From contig JBITNC010000001.1 in NCBI GenBank assembly GCA_050084985.1, positions 173,414,001-173,478,000 on the forward strand: a DNA stretch of 64,000 nucleotides, read 5' to 3'. A program made the position numbers and the translations under genes. Position 1 is the stretch's first letter, and every line of letters starts with the position of its first letter. Under the pieces are notes generated by a model. It searched no databases. It saw only the letters and a list, made by a program, of their open reading frames with translations, and had not been told where the DNA came from. This DNA is from Nageia nagi (Eukaryota > Pinophyta). Below are positions 34,590 to 46,799 of this stretch, in pieces.

Positions 34590-37300
34590 ATTATGTCTCG
34601 CGCACCCGCTAAGGAAAAAAATCTTTGGCATGTTCATATGGTTGAGACTAGGAGTTAGCATAGGGCTAAAGCATGTGAGGAAGAGGAACATAACAATAAA
34701 AAAAATTAAACAAATCCTCTTCCATGTTTGCATGTAACCCATAATTGATCACATACCCTTTATCATTCACCCCAGAGTGGGTCTACCCATGTGTCAACTT
34801 GCCTCTCTTTTAGTAAGACATTAGAGAGATTTTGTGTTCTTGAGTCCACCCCTTGGTAAAAGGGAGATATCATGTGATACCTCATAGAGCTAGTTTGTAT
34901 CAATTAAACATATTTCTTTAGAGCAACTTGTATCATATTATTAGCTAGATCCTTTATAAGTTGACTCTTTTCAAGTTCCACAATATGAGGTTAAGCACTC
35001 TATACCTCATCCTAGACCTAGTTCAACTCACCTTCCCATTCACCCTATAGAGTCAAAGATGTCCCCACATGAGATGTTCATGAGTGATACCATGGTCCAA
35101 ATATTGTAAAGGGAGTTTTGAGAGACATAGTTTCATTCATCAAATGCCCTTGGTAGGGAACCCTCACCATAGTTAACTCCTATTACTGAGGTCGCCTACT
35201 CTCAGATTCTTGATCACGAGGAAGAGATAAAGGATGAACATATCAAGGATGCCCCCATGTACCCTATCATTAGGTATCATCCATTACATACAATTGTATG
35301 ATACATAATCGATGAAGTAACTAAGATAACATATTGTGAGGAATCTTTGTTACATCATAGGATACCTCCTTATATCAATGCATCCATGATCTACCCCCCA
35401 TCCTAAACCAACTATGTTTAGGTCTGCATAGGGTCCTCTAAGTCCTCCTCCTAAACAACCACCTTTATCACCTATTAGTCTTGAGCCACGTGTTCTCACT
35501 TTCTATAGGACTCCACCACCTCCACTTGACGGTTGGGCTAGATACTATTATGATGATTCACATCTTACACCCTAGCCTAAGAGTCAGCCCTTATCTCATC
35601 CTTTACGTGATCCTAAACCTTTACATCATGTCATTACCCATCCCATGCATCCCACTATATCCCATGTTCCTATGTCCCACTCGTAGCTAAAGGTTCCACC
35701 TAAAGGCCATGTAGGGCTTGGGTCTCACTCATACTCAACTGATCCACCATTGTAACCATATTATTATTCTTCTTCTCATGTAGTGGTGCCTTCATGAAAA
35801 AGTATATGCATATCATTCAAAAGATCATCCTCATGCATATACTCATCCTAGATCCCACATACCTCATTATGATCTCAGGTATGATGAATCTTCTCATCAT
35901 GCCTAAGCCTTTTTTCTTGAACCACCTCAATTTTTGAGTCACCATCAGTTGTAGGAATCTCATACTAGAGGGGTTTTTGATCAAAATCCCTCACACATTA
36001 TACCTAAGGTGACCTTTGATACACAAAAGTATAACCAATCATATGGGCAAGATAAGAATCCTTAATATGATGACCAATATGACCAATATGATGATCAACC
36101 CATTAGTCAGGTTCCAAAGCAACAACCTATTGTTAGTACTCAACCTCCCAATGTAAATGATGAAATTTTGAAAAGGTTGGAGGATATGGAACTTTAGGTT
36201 AAGGATCATGAAAAGGCTAAGTTATTGTACACTTCTATTTGTAATGAACCCATCCATCCAAGTGTGTCAACAAAGACCTTTCCCAACAAATTTGAGATCC
36301 TTAAGATAGACAAGTTCAAAGGGAAAGAGCATCTTAGAGAGTTCAAGAACTCTTGCTATATCATTAGTAATGATGACATACTCATGCTTAGGACGTTTCC
36401 TATGATAATTATGGGTCAAGATTTAGACTAATATAATAATCTTTTACAACATAACATCTCTCCTTTGAATAGTTAGCCAATAACTTCCTTGACCACTTTG
36501 CCATAATCATACATAAGAGATCATCTATCATGAACTTGGGCAAGTTATCATAGTTTGATGATGAGTTTATTTTAGATTACTTATGTAGATGGAGGGTCAT
36601 TATCACTGATATGCCATACACTCTACCTCAGGAGGAGTTGGTCAAGTTGATCTCCCGAAGCTGCAACAAACAATATCTTCTATACTTAGGATTCAACAAC
36701 ATCATACTTTTGAGGAGGCTTTAGCCCAAGGTTTAGGATGGTGAGATCAAACTTATAAATAAGAATAATAATAATTTAGAAGTACTATTACAATGGAAAT
36801 AATCCTACTACTTTGCATCAAAACCCATTGAGTAATCAAGTATCTCATGAAGTCCCTTAGACATAGCCAATGGTTTAGTTAGCTCCTCCATGATTGCCTA
36901 GGGCCAATCCACCTCTATAACCACAAGCACAAGAAATACTTAGGTAGAATATTGATCAGAATAATCAATAATGCTTATAGGCCTAGGAAACCTCAACAAC
37001 ATGAGCCATGCAAACCTTGGACTCCTTTGGCTAAGCCTATTGAGGATGTTCTGAAGAAAATTTTAGAGGCATAGTTGGTCAATCTCCCCAAAATTAAGCC
37101 TATGGATCCTAGTTGGGAGAAACTCGCTTGGTACAAAGATAATAAGTATTGCATTTACCATCAATAGAAAGGACATGATACTAATAAATGCAATTAGTTT
37201 AGGAACATTATTTAAAGGTTAGTAGACAATGGGCAAGTATCCACTAGAAATCTAGTAGCCCAACCTAATAGAAATCTGGGTGTTTTCAAGATCCATTGCC
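34590..37300 (+). pseudogene. Gypsy gag and zinc-knuckle remnant
   Basis: Begins near MSRAPAKEKNLWHVHMVETR (about 34591). A conserved capsid-like part is at 36225-36720, including FEILKIDKFKGKEHLREFKN and, across frames, YNNLLQHNISPLNS. At 37146-37205 a knuckle reads CIYHQ, stop, KGHDTNKCN, stop, FRNII, where both stops are TAG at likely Gln positions. Many other stops interrupt it. Confidence 0.7.
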
Positions 37301-37714
37301 TAGGCATAACAACAATTTCAATCATATATCTTCATAAGTAATGTAACATGTTAACCATGACTAAAATCCTAGGTAGAATAATGAGTTAGTGGGTTTCAAG
37401 GATATCAGGTTAAATTTTCCCTTTGTAGGAGGCATTGATATAACCCCTAACTATGAGTTTACATGTATCATGGAACCACCTCTATCATATCAAATTATAG
37501 TTCATGATAGAAACATGATTTACATGGAAACTAGAATGGGTAGAGGTAATGATTGAGCACCTCCTCATCCCCCCAAGGAGGTGAGAATTCCATAACCTTT
37601 ACCTTAGGCTAGAGTTCATATTTAGACCCAAGCTCCATAGAACCAATGACTATACAGAGTTAATTAGAGAAACAACTTAGGACTACTTAGATAAAGCTAT
37701 CCCTATGGAATTTA

Positions 37715-38155
37715 TTGCAACAATCTCCTGAACATAGGAATGTTTTGAACAATATATTAAAAGCAATTGAGTTAGATAGTAGCAACCCTAATTATTTTGG
37801 AGATTTCATAGGGGTTTTTCATAGTTCTACTAGACCTAGCATTACTTTCTATCAATATGAGATTCAACATCTTCCACCTGATAAGCCAAAGCATTTTGCT
37901 TTATACATTGTAGCATATGTGAATTTTCATCCTTCAAAGAGAGTATTGGTAGATAATGGGTCTACAATCAATGTTATATCTTCTATAGCATTTAAGATAC
38001 TTAAGGTTCCTATTAGGTTTTTGAATGCTCCTACTCTTACTACTAGGGCCTTAAATAACACTCTAGCTAAAACCATGGGCACAATAATCCTTCTGCTCAA
38101 GGTAGGAGTTAGAGAAATAGCAACTACTTATCACATGGTTGAAGGTGAGATGTAG
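37715..38155 (+). pseudogene. Gypsy aspartic protease remnant
   Basis: A 146-codon open stretch with KRVLVDNGSTINVIS, the retropepsin D-[ST]-G region written here as D-N-G-S, followed by the usual hydrophobic segment FKILKVPI. This is the longest undamaged piece of the element. Confidence 0.75.
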
Positions 38156-39689
38156 TATAATTTGCTTTTAGGTTGGCCATGGGTAAAGGATATGGATTTA
38201 ATTCCATATACTTTACATTAATGTTTCCATCTACTTTACATAAATGTTTGAAATACTTACATAACAGAATGGTCCATTGCATTATAGTCGATTTGAACCC
38301 CTTTAGTCATTGCAACTCCATTTTTTCTCTTGGGTCATATCAAATACCATGTTGGCATCTTTTGTCAATCATCATTCTTGTGAGTGATCATCCTAACCCT
38401 ATGCAACCACATTCATAAGAACTTCCATCCTCAACTCTTCCTCAAGTTCAGACAACTTCTTCTTCTTTATAGTCATCTTCATCATCTCTAGTCGATGTGG
38501 ATCCCTTTATATGCCATGATGGTAAATCCCTTGAGTATTTTGCATGTGCTTCTTCCAATCATCAAACCTCATCCATAGCCCCTAGTGGAAATGATTATCC
38601 ATCTTATCATCAAGTGCCACCACTCGATCATTTCCATTTGTCTTCATCGTGCCTCATATATGATTCAATGTAGGAAGATGAGCCCTCTTCCTCTTTGGTT
38701 GATCTTGATCCTCCAAACCAATAGCTTGTCAACCTTGTCATTTCACCACCATCTGATCTCATTAATTATGAATGTATTGGAAAGGGGTACTATCTTATAA
38801 ATAATTTTCTTTTTCATATTCCCTCTGTAAGAGATGTGGGGAGACCTCAAAAATTCTCACTTGCTTCAGGGTCCATCATCCCACTAGGCTCATGTCCTAA
38901 CCAATATTTCTTTATTTATGTAGGTATATATTTACCCTAAGAAATTCCCCTCAAGAATAATTTTAAGGAGAAATTTTTTACTAAAATATAATATCTATCA
39001 TGTCCTGATCTGGTGTGTAGATTCTTTCCTAAATGGAAATGGTAGGGATATGGTCTAGGAAAATTTGAGTAATAGCAAGTTCATGCTTTTTCTATTCTAT
39101 TTCAATCCAACTGAGATAAATATGGTCTAGGGTATCATGGACCTAAGATTAAACTTATAGAAGAATAATTTTTCCATCTTAATATTCTAGAAGAGGAGGT
39201 ATCGTACAATGATGAGCATGATATCAATTTGTATTTTTGTCCATCTAGTCCTCATGCTTCGAAGTGTTCCATATCAAACAATTTCTTCCACAAGCTTTCA
39301 TATGACCTCATATTTGATGTTTCGATGATTTTCCTTGATGGTTTATCACTTTTCATCCCTCTCTTGGATTGTAACTTGCAAAATTCTATCAGTCCTTTAT
39401 TTACAGATTTCTCTTCTCATTTGTTGGGTCCTTCTCTTATTTCAGGTGATGCATCTCTTTCTTTTAATTACCCTGACGAAGCTGAATCATTAATCTTTGC
39501 TTATTTCATCTATATTTTGGACAAATATGATTATGCATACCTTCCCATCTTTAAGCAGTTAGAGGATGGATCCCACATGCACATAGGAAAGTTAATTGAA
39601 GTAAATATTAGTGAAGATCCCATAGATCCAAAGATAGTCTATTTGGGGAATGTTTTAGATGAAGCAAAAAGGGATAAAGCCACATAAAT

Positions 39690-40490
39690 ACTAAAATGGT
39701 ACACTAAGATATTTTCCTTTAGATATCAAGATATGCCTAGCATGGACCCTAATGTCATAGTCCATAATATTGTCACTCGTCAAAATGCCAAGCTCGTTAA
39801 GTAGAAACCTAGGAGGGTCAATCCATCACTATCACTTCAAATTAAGGATGAGATTTAGAAGCTTTTAGATGCCAAGTTCATTACTTATATTGATTATCCC
39901 TAGTGGATGTCTAATATGGTTCCCATCGATAATCTTAAGGGTCATATTAGGGTTTGTACAAATTTTAGAGATCTCAATGTGGTTGGCCCTAATGATGACT
40001 TCCCATTGCCTAACATCGACACTTTGGTTAAAAACATAATGAGATATAAGATGTTGTCACTCATGTATGGATTCTTAGGTTATAATTAGATTTGGGTTTC
40101 CCCCCAAGACCAACACAAGACAAAATTCACTATGCTATGGGGGAATTTTTGTTATAAGGTCACAACATTTGGACTAATTATGACTTATGTATTCTATGAT
40201 ATGATGCATGAAATCATGGAGGACTATGTAGAAAATTTGTTGGCTAAGTCTAGAACCAAAGATCAACATTGGGAAGTGCTAGAAGAGTCTTTGAGAGATT
40301 GCTTAAACATAACATCAAATTAAATCCTAAGAAATGTGTTTTTAGTGTTACATCCAGCAAACTCCTAGGGTTCATCATTTCTAAAAGAGGTATAAAGGTT
40401 GATCTTAATAAAGTTACTGCCATCACAAGCATGCCTCCTTTTCATGATATCAAAACCTTAAGAAGTCTTCAAGGTAAGATCTAGGCTATT
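39690..40490 (+). pseudogene. Gypsy reverse transcriptase remnant, YVDD lost
   Basis: Contains NMVPIDNLKGHIRVCTNFRD, then DDFPLPNIDTLV, KTKFTM and, near 40228, YVENLLAKS where active elements have YVDDLLVKS; both catalytic Asp residues are replaced. TAG stops occur at expected Gln positions (for example before KPRR and before IWVSP). Followed by a thumb/connection piece with NPKKCVFSVTSSKLLGFIIS. Confidence 0.85.
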
Positions 40491-40619
40491 TGAAGATTCA
40501 TAGCTTAATTATCAGATAAGTGTAGACTATTTAATGAACTCCTTAAGAAGGGCATATAGTTCAATTAAAATAAGAGTTTTCAATGAGCTTTCAATGAAAT
40601 CAAGCAATACTTACTTAAC

Positions 40620-41560
40620 CCTCTAGTGTTTATTCCTCCTAAGGATAATTCCCCCTTCTATTTATATCTTTTAGCTACTGATTTTGCACTAGGAGTCATG
40701 TTAGCCCAAAAGAATGAGCAAGGAAAGGAGAAGGCTATCTATTACCTTAGTCACATACTTGTGGACTATGAGCTTAGATGTGTTTACATTGAGAAGGTAT
40801 ACCTCATCCTCATCTTTATTGGTAAGAAACTTTGGCATTACATGTTAAATCACACCACATATATGATTTCTAGAGCCAATCCATTGAAACATATGATGAG
40901 AAATGCGTATCACAATACATGCACTACCAAATTGATCATGTTTCTTTCAGAATTTGACTTAATGCTTATCAACCATAATTTAGTCAAAGTTTAGGTCATA
41001 GTAGATCAGTTAGTAGAGGCAACCATCCAAGCTACTACCCCTCTTGAGATCACCCTCCTTGATGAGGATGTGTTCAACATTGATGAGATTGAGGAAGTAG
41101 TAAATACCCAATAGGACTATGATATTACTATGTATTTGATGGGTAAATATGTGAACAAGGGGAAGGGGATAGATTTATCTTCTTCACTCCCTAGGGGTTC
41201 CCTATCATGTATTCTTTCAAACTTGACTTTCTATGTACGAATAATAATGCAAAATATGAGGCATTGATCTTGGGCCTTAAGATAACCATCGAGCTAAAAT
41301 TTGAAAGATCGCTCATTTATGGAGACTCTAAATTAATTTTCAATCAAATTATGGTTAGCTATCAATGTCACAATGAGCTTCTAAAGACTTATCAAGATAT
41401 GGCACTGATATTGCTAAAATGGTTCAAAGCCTATAAAATTGGGACAACCCCCCAATCATCTAATAGGTTTACTGACACCATGGCATATTTAGGATCACTT
41501 ATCCCTCCCAATCCTCATAAACATATTCAACATGTAGAGATAATGATTGGAAATAATTGA
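40620..41560 (+). pseudogene. Gypsy RNase H remnant (two RNase H-like segments)
   Basis: 40626-40994 reads FIPPKDNSPFYLYLLATDFA and KAIYYLSHILVDYELR, the RT-linked RNase H. 41207-41560 reads TNNNAKYEALILGLKITIEL and YGDSKLIFNQIM, a second RNase HI-like domain of the kind found in some plant gypsy lineages (Tat-type). The second domain suggests a Tat/Athila-like lineage; this is inference. Confidence 0.75.
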
Positions 41561-41779
41561 TACTTAAGGCATCACTACCTCAAGGTCTACCCTCAACCTC
41601 AGTTAATGAGATTACTATTGAATTACATGACATGTCGTACAAGTAACTACATGAGTATTTGAAGTGGAATGTCACACCTCCTAACTTATCAGCAGGTGAA
41701 AAATGGATGTTAAGATAAAATGCTTCCCATTACACCATATTAGGAGATATTTTCTATAAACAATCATAGATGGAGTCCT

Positions 41780-42210
41780 CCTACATTATTTAGAGCTTTA
41801 TGATGAGGCTATTGCTATGCAAACTTGTCATGACAACATATATGGTGGGCACTTTAATGGAACTGCTATTGCCAAATATATTCTTAGAATGGGATATTAT
41901 TGGCCTACCATAGAATGAGACTATCAAGAATATGTCAAAAAGTATGTTAAGTGTCAACAAAATTCTCATTTGCAACATCTACCTGCTCAAGCACTTAACT
42001 CTATCCAATCTATGTGGCCTTTGGCATAGTGGGGATTTGATCCTATAGGGTAGTTTGTACCTCCCTCTTCAGGTGGCCATAAGTTCACTATCATTGCGAT
42101 AGAATATTTCACTAAGTGGGTCAAGTTTGAGCCACTTGTTTCTACCATGGGTCTTAAGATGGCCAACTTCATTGACACTCATATTATTTGTAGGTTTGGT
42201 ATTTCATAGC
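41780..42210 (+). pseudogene. Gypsy integrase remnant
   Basis: HDNIYGGHFNGTAIAKYILR then MGYYWPTIE, stop, and KYVKCQQNSHLQHLP match the HHCC zinc domain with the first Cys replaced by Tyr. GGHKFTIIAIEYFTKWVKFE then matches the start of the catalytic core. The element becomes unrecognisable after about 42210. Confidence 0.8.
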
Positions 42211-42220
42211 ACATCCCTAT

Positions 42221-42538
42221 TTCTAGACATTACCGTAAAGACCATCAGTAGGGTTTGCATGTCCTCCCAAAGTGCCCCAACTTGACTCTTTGTTGTAATC
42301 CTTGCAGCTTGCTCTATTACCACCTAACATTGTAGGATGTTGGCTAGCCCCTCCATTGCTACCCTAGCTACTTGCTTTATCATCCTGGCTACCTACTCTA
42401 CTACTAGCTGAGCCTATGTCACATCTAGTTGTGCTTAGAGAGCATTTCACTATCCTTGGTATTGGGTGGACCTCTCATCAATGAAGGTCCCCAATCCTAG
42501 CTCTAGGAGCTCTTGAGATCTCCACTTAGGGTTTAAAA
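42221..42538. other. Unassigned spacer before copia LTR
   Basis: No coding match. On the minus strand it is open in short pieces and may belong to an older element interrupted by the copia insertion. Confidence 0.35.
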
Positions 42539-42984
42539 TGTTACAATTTGTAATGTAATGTTTCTCCTTAATGTAAATTCACTTAATACTTAAAGTATCA
42601 TTAGATACCTTAAAGTATTAAAGGAATAAAAAGAAGAGAAGAATTAAAAATAGGTAAAATATTAAAAATAGAAAAAGGATTAATTATAGAATGAGTTTCT
42701 TCTTACAAAAAGAGAAGAACTTTCCTTTCTCAAGTTACACAATTGTAATGCAAGCTTTGCTATAGATTTAGAGTGTGAGAGAGAGAAGAGATTTTGTAAG
42801 AGAGGTCCTTGAGAATAATAAAATCTTAGTTAGTAGGCATATTACTAAGGACGGAGGAACCACTTTATATCTTATGTTATTTGTAAGATTGGCTTGAGTT
42901 ATTTTGATATTATGTTGATGTTTAAAATGCCTTCTTGAGATCTTGGTAGAATAGAAGTTAATTCAGAAAGAATTAATTTTTTCA
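42539..42984 (+). repeat. Copia 5' LTR
   Basis: Starts TGTTACAATTTG and ends TTTTTTCA, so it has TG..CA ends. Shared blocks with the 3' LTR include AAAGTATCATTAGATACCTT, GTAATGCAAGCTTTGCTATA and GAGATCTTGGTAGAATAGAA. Followed two bases later by the primer site. Confidence 0.85.
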
Positions 42985-42986
42985 AG

Positions 42987-42999
42987 TCATATTAGAGCA
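42987..42999 (+). promoter_or_regulatory. Copia primer-binding site, degenerate initiator Met-tRNA type
   Basis: TCATATTAGAGCA compared with the usual TGGTATCAGAGCA. The mismatches include C-to-T and G-to-A type changes, as in the rest of this element. Confidence 0.6.
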
Positions 43000-44480
43000 A
43001 TTTTTGGAGGCTTCTCATCAACATCTTTGAAGGTCCTTCCTCTTCTTTCTACATCTACTTTGTTTAGGTAAAAGGAATTGAAGGTATAATCTTCCTCCTA
43101 CCTTGTTCATTATCAAATTTTGCTTTATTACTAACCAATTTGTGGTTATTTTATTTAGCAAAATTTGTTCAAAGTAGATATTATTACCATATTTTTGGCT
43201 ATACTAATATGTTAGTTCTATTTTTTAAGCTATTGTTATGCATTACTTTTACTAACAATAGTTTGTTAGTTGCAATTTTTTTAAAGTAAAGTTGGTTAAT
43301 GTTTAGCAAGTAGATTTGTTTAAATTTAGCAATAATAAGTTATTATAGATTAAATTTGCAAGTTTCTACTTAGTATAGAGATAATTAAAAGTTTTGTAAT
43401 TTTTTTAACTATAATGTTATTATTGTAAAAAAACATTTACAATACTAATATGTTTGTAAAAATAAAATTGCATGTAAATTACATGTATGCATTTTTTTAA
43501 AATAGAAATTACATGCATGCATTTTTTAGAGAACTTTATATATATAGTTCATTTTATTAAAAAATAGTATGAGCTAAAGGTTGCATTAATTGCTATTTAA
43601 AGTTTGAGTCTTTATTTGCTACTTTTACCATAAATGCAAGTATTGTAAGGAATTTTTTTAAAAATAGCATGCCTTTAAGTGAGAACTTAATTATGCATGG
43701 ACTGATTAATGTTAATTGATTATACATAGATTAATGTTAACTAATTATGCATAGATTAATGTTAATAATGCATGGATTAATTATGTTTTGTATTAATGCA
43801 TGTTTATTGCTATGGACACATGTGGTAGGAATAATTTGTTTTCTTGCATTATTTTTTTATCCTAATGCATATTTCTAAATAGATTTAAAAAATAAAAAAG
43901 TAGTATGGTTTATTATTTTGACCTTATACATGTGGTTGGATAAAAATTCACTTAAATACTTGTTTCTAAATGTTATGTTAAATTGTAGATGAGGAATTAT
44001 TCTAAATCTAATTTTTTAAGTAACAAGGGGGAGAATTCCTCAATTTAGATAATGAACCTTTGTATAGAGATCCATTAGGGGTTATAGCAAAACCCATTGG
44101 ACTCTTAAGCTCATTTATTATTACTTAAAATTAATGAACCTTTGTAAAAGAGTTCTATTAGGGGTTGTAACAAAATCCATTAGACTATTTCGTTCATATG
44201 GATGATGTGAGATGTAGTTTCATTTTCAAAGCACTTTATTTAATTTGCACTTTTACTTTATATGCAAAGTATGCAAACATTGAAAATAGTTTTCCCTAAA
44301 GTGAACACATCTATATGTTTTTTTTTTGTAACATAACTTATTTGGGGATCCATGAGGTGAGGATAAGGTAGATTAGAGCCTTTTAATCTGACGATCTAAG
44401 TGGTGAAAAATTTGTACTCCTTAATTGCCCCTAAATCCTCTATTGGTCTAGATTTAACTCCATATAGGTTGATAGGCATG
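43000..44480 (+). other. Copia leader, AT-rich, with short repeats
   Basis: Long untranslated leader between primer site and gag. It has tandem units of about 30 bases around ATGCATAGATTAATGTTAA at 43690-43800, and a doublet around AATGAACCTTTGTA near 44050 and 44143. Confidence 0.5.
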
Positions 44481-44559
44481 TGTGTAGTGATACCACATGT
44501 TTGCTCATCTATTCAAGATTATCCTGATAACTTAAGAAATTGAAAACTTAATAAAGATA

Positions 44560-45290
44560 ATTAATTTGATCGATCAAGGGAAAAGGAACTTGAAGCTTAT
44601 AATACTAAGAATGATTTGGTAATTTCTATGATCTTTCATGCAGTTTTGGATGAGATCCTCCTCATGATATCTTCTTCAAACATTGCTAAAGAAGCTTGGT
44701 ATAAAATAAAGAGTATCTACCTTGGCATAAAATTTTCTATGAGGTTCATCGTTCTTTAGAAATTGCTTCAATCACTTCAAGAGAAAATGAAAGTGTGGCT
44801 ATATATCTGAATAAGGTTGTTGATCTTAGGACCCATCTAGTGGGGTGTGGTTGCAATTGGATCAATGATGAGTTTATGACTTTCGTCATCCTTCAAATCC
44901 TCTCTACTAAATTTAGTCAGTTTATGACTGTTATTGAAATTAGGCTTGATAATGACAAAGAAGTGTTCTCCTTGAAAAATCTATCAAAACTTCTCTTGAA
45001 GCATGAGAAAATGGTTAACAATAAGGTGTTGATAACCACTCCTAAGGAGCCTTTGAAGCCTAACTTCAAAAAGAAGAATCATAACCAAAAGAAAGGTTCT
45101 AATTCTACTAAGAAGAACTTCAAGAAAGGTGGAAACAAGAAGAATTATGATCATGATAAATCAAAGCCAAATTTGATAGAAATTGTAATTTTTATGGCAT
45201 CTATGGTCATATGGATGTTTATAGCTTCAAAAAGAAGAAAGGACAAGGTGAAAAAGGATCTAGAAAACCAAAAAATCTAATAATAAGAAT
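44560..45290 (+). pseudogene. Copia gag remnant
   Basis: Frames at 44560-44760 (AYNTKNDLVISMIFHAVLDE) and 44795-45280 (LNKVVDLRTHLVGCGCNWIN, then EFMTFVILQILSTKFSQF) match copia UBN2-type gag, followed by a Lys/Asn-rich basic tail and a degenerate knuckle CNFYGIYGHMDVYSF in another frame. At least one stop and one frameshift occur. Confidence 0.75.
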
Positions 45291-45299
45291 AAAAATAAG

Positions 45300-45870
45300 A
45301 ATTTTATTTATGTTGCTGCCTTTTACTCATAGTCTCACACTTTATCAAATGATTGGATTGTTGATTCTGGATACGCTAATCACATGTGTTTTGAAAAGAA
45401 TAAGTTTGAAAATTTTCAAAAGTATAGAAAATATGTAGTTGTGATAGGTTATAGTTCAATCCTTGAAGTTCAAGGTATTGAAAGTGTGTTAATACAAGGA
45501 AAGATTCTTAAGAATGTGCTTTATATGCCTAAACTCACTATGAATCTCCTTTCTATAATTCAAGTTGTAAGAAAAGATTAATCTTTTAAGATTAACTCAC
45601 ACTCTTGGTGCATGAAAAAGGGTCTTTCCATTTTAGTTAAAGGATTAGTGAAAGATGACCTTTATATTATGGATAAATCTCCAACAAAGATGTGCCTTGC
45701 AACTAATGTTTGTTCTAAAGGCAATCTTTGGCACCATCAATTACACCATCAAAATCATAAGAACATTCAAGTCATGAAAGATCATAAACTTGTGGAAGGT
45801 TTGCTTACAATATCACCTACAATTAGTCTTTGTGAGAAGTGCATTCTAGGTAAAATAATTTAGAAAAAGT
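45300..45870 (+). pseudogene. Copia protease and GAG-pre-integrase remnant
   Basis: WIVDSGYANHM (about 45358) is the copia protease D-S-G signature with the flanking pattern intact, followed by NVLYMPKLTMNLLSI. Then NLWHHQLHHQNHKNI and SLCEKCILGK are the GAG-pre-integrase zinc segment. One frameshift and one stop lie between. Confidence 0.85.
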
Positions 45871-45889
45871 TTTCAATAGATAAGAAAAC

Positions 45890-46650
45890 TAGAGCAATTC
45901 AACCTCTTCAGCTTGTGCATATAGATTAGAGTGTATTATATCTTGACCTTATTGATGACTTTAGGAGGATGATATTTGATTATCTTATAGAGCACAAGGA
46001 TCAAACCTTTGATAGGTTCAAAGATTTCAAAACCTTGGTAGAAAATCATTTTAAATTCAAAATTAAGATGTTAAGATTTGATAATAGTAGTGAGTATAAT
46101 AGCAATGAATTCAAAGATTTTTGTACTAAGTATAAAATCAAGAGGCAGTTTACTATCCCTTATACTTTCAACAGAATGGTGTAGCTGAAAGGAAGAATAA
46201 AACCATTCAAAAAATGGCAAGATGTATGTTAGAAAATCTTCCTAGATTCTTATAAGATGAAGCTATAAATACTATAATCTACATCTTAAATAGGTGTCCT
46301 ATGAAAGTAGTTGAAGGTAAAACTCTGTATGATGCATGGTAAGAAAAAAACCTAACATCTCACACCTTAGAGTCTATGGTTGTGATGCCTATGCTTTTTT
46401 TATTTCTCAAAAGAGAAATAAGTTGGATAAGAGATCTAAAAAGTGTATCTTTATGGGCTATGACAATCAACATAAAGGCTATAGGCTATACCAAACTTCC
46501 TCTGATGCAGTCTTGGTATCAAAGGATGTAAAGTTCAATGAACTACCTAAAAAGTCTACTTCTTGTGTGAACCTTGATGAGGGTGATGATTATTCTATTA
46601 CACCTAATTGGTTGGATGTTATTATGGATTTATCACTTAAAGAATAAAAC
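45890..46650 (+). pseudogene. Copia integrase remnant
   Basis: LVHID followed by a TAG stop, then LIDDFRRMIFDYLIEHKD, KMLRFDNSSEYNSNEF and, in another frame, QQNGVAERKNKTIQKMARCM. VYGCDAYAFFISQKRNKLDK and KKCIFMGYDNQHKGYRLY form the C-terminal part. The core is recognisable but frameshifted and stopped. Confidence 0.85.
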
Positions 46651-46799
46651 TCTCTAACACAAAAGATAACAAAGAGTATGACCATTAATAAATCCTTATT
46701 TACCAAAATTGATAGCAAGAATGAGCCCTCATCTTACAAAGAAGCTTCAAAGCATGAGTGCTAGGTGAATGCAATGAATATGAATTATGAGGCTCTAAT

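Larger units (their letters stand above)
34580..42220 (+). mobile_element. Ty3/gypsy retrotransposon, decayed internal region
   Basis: Plus-strand order is gag, zinc knuckle, aspartic protease, reverse transcriptase, RNase H and integrase, the Ty3/gypsy order. All domains carry stops. Several stops are TAG where the family has Gln (CAG), as expected from C-to-T decay of methylated DNA. LTRs could not be identified, and the integrase ends about 300 bases before the copia element. Confidence 0.85.
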
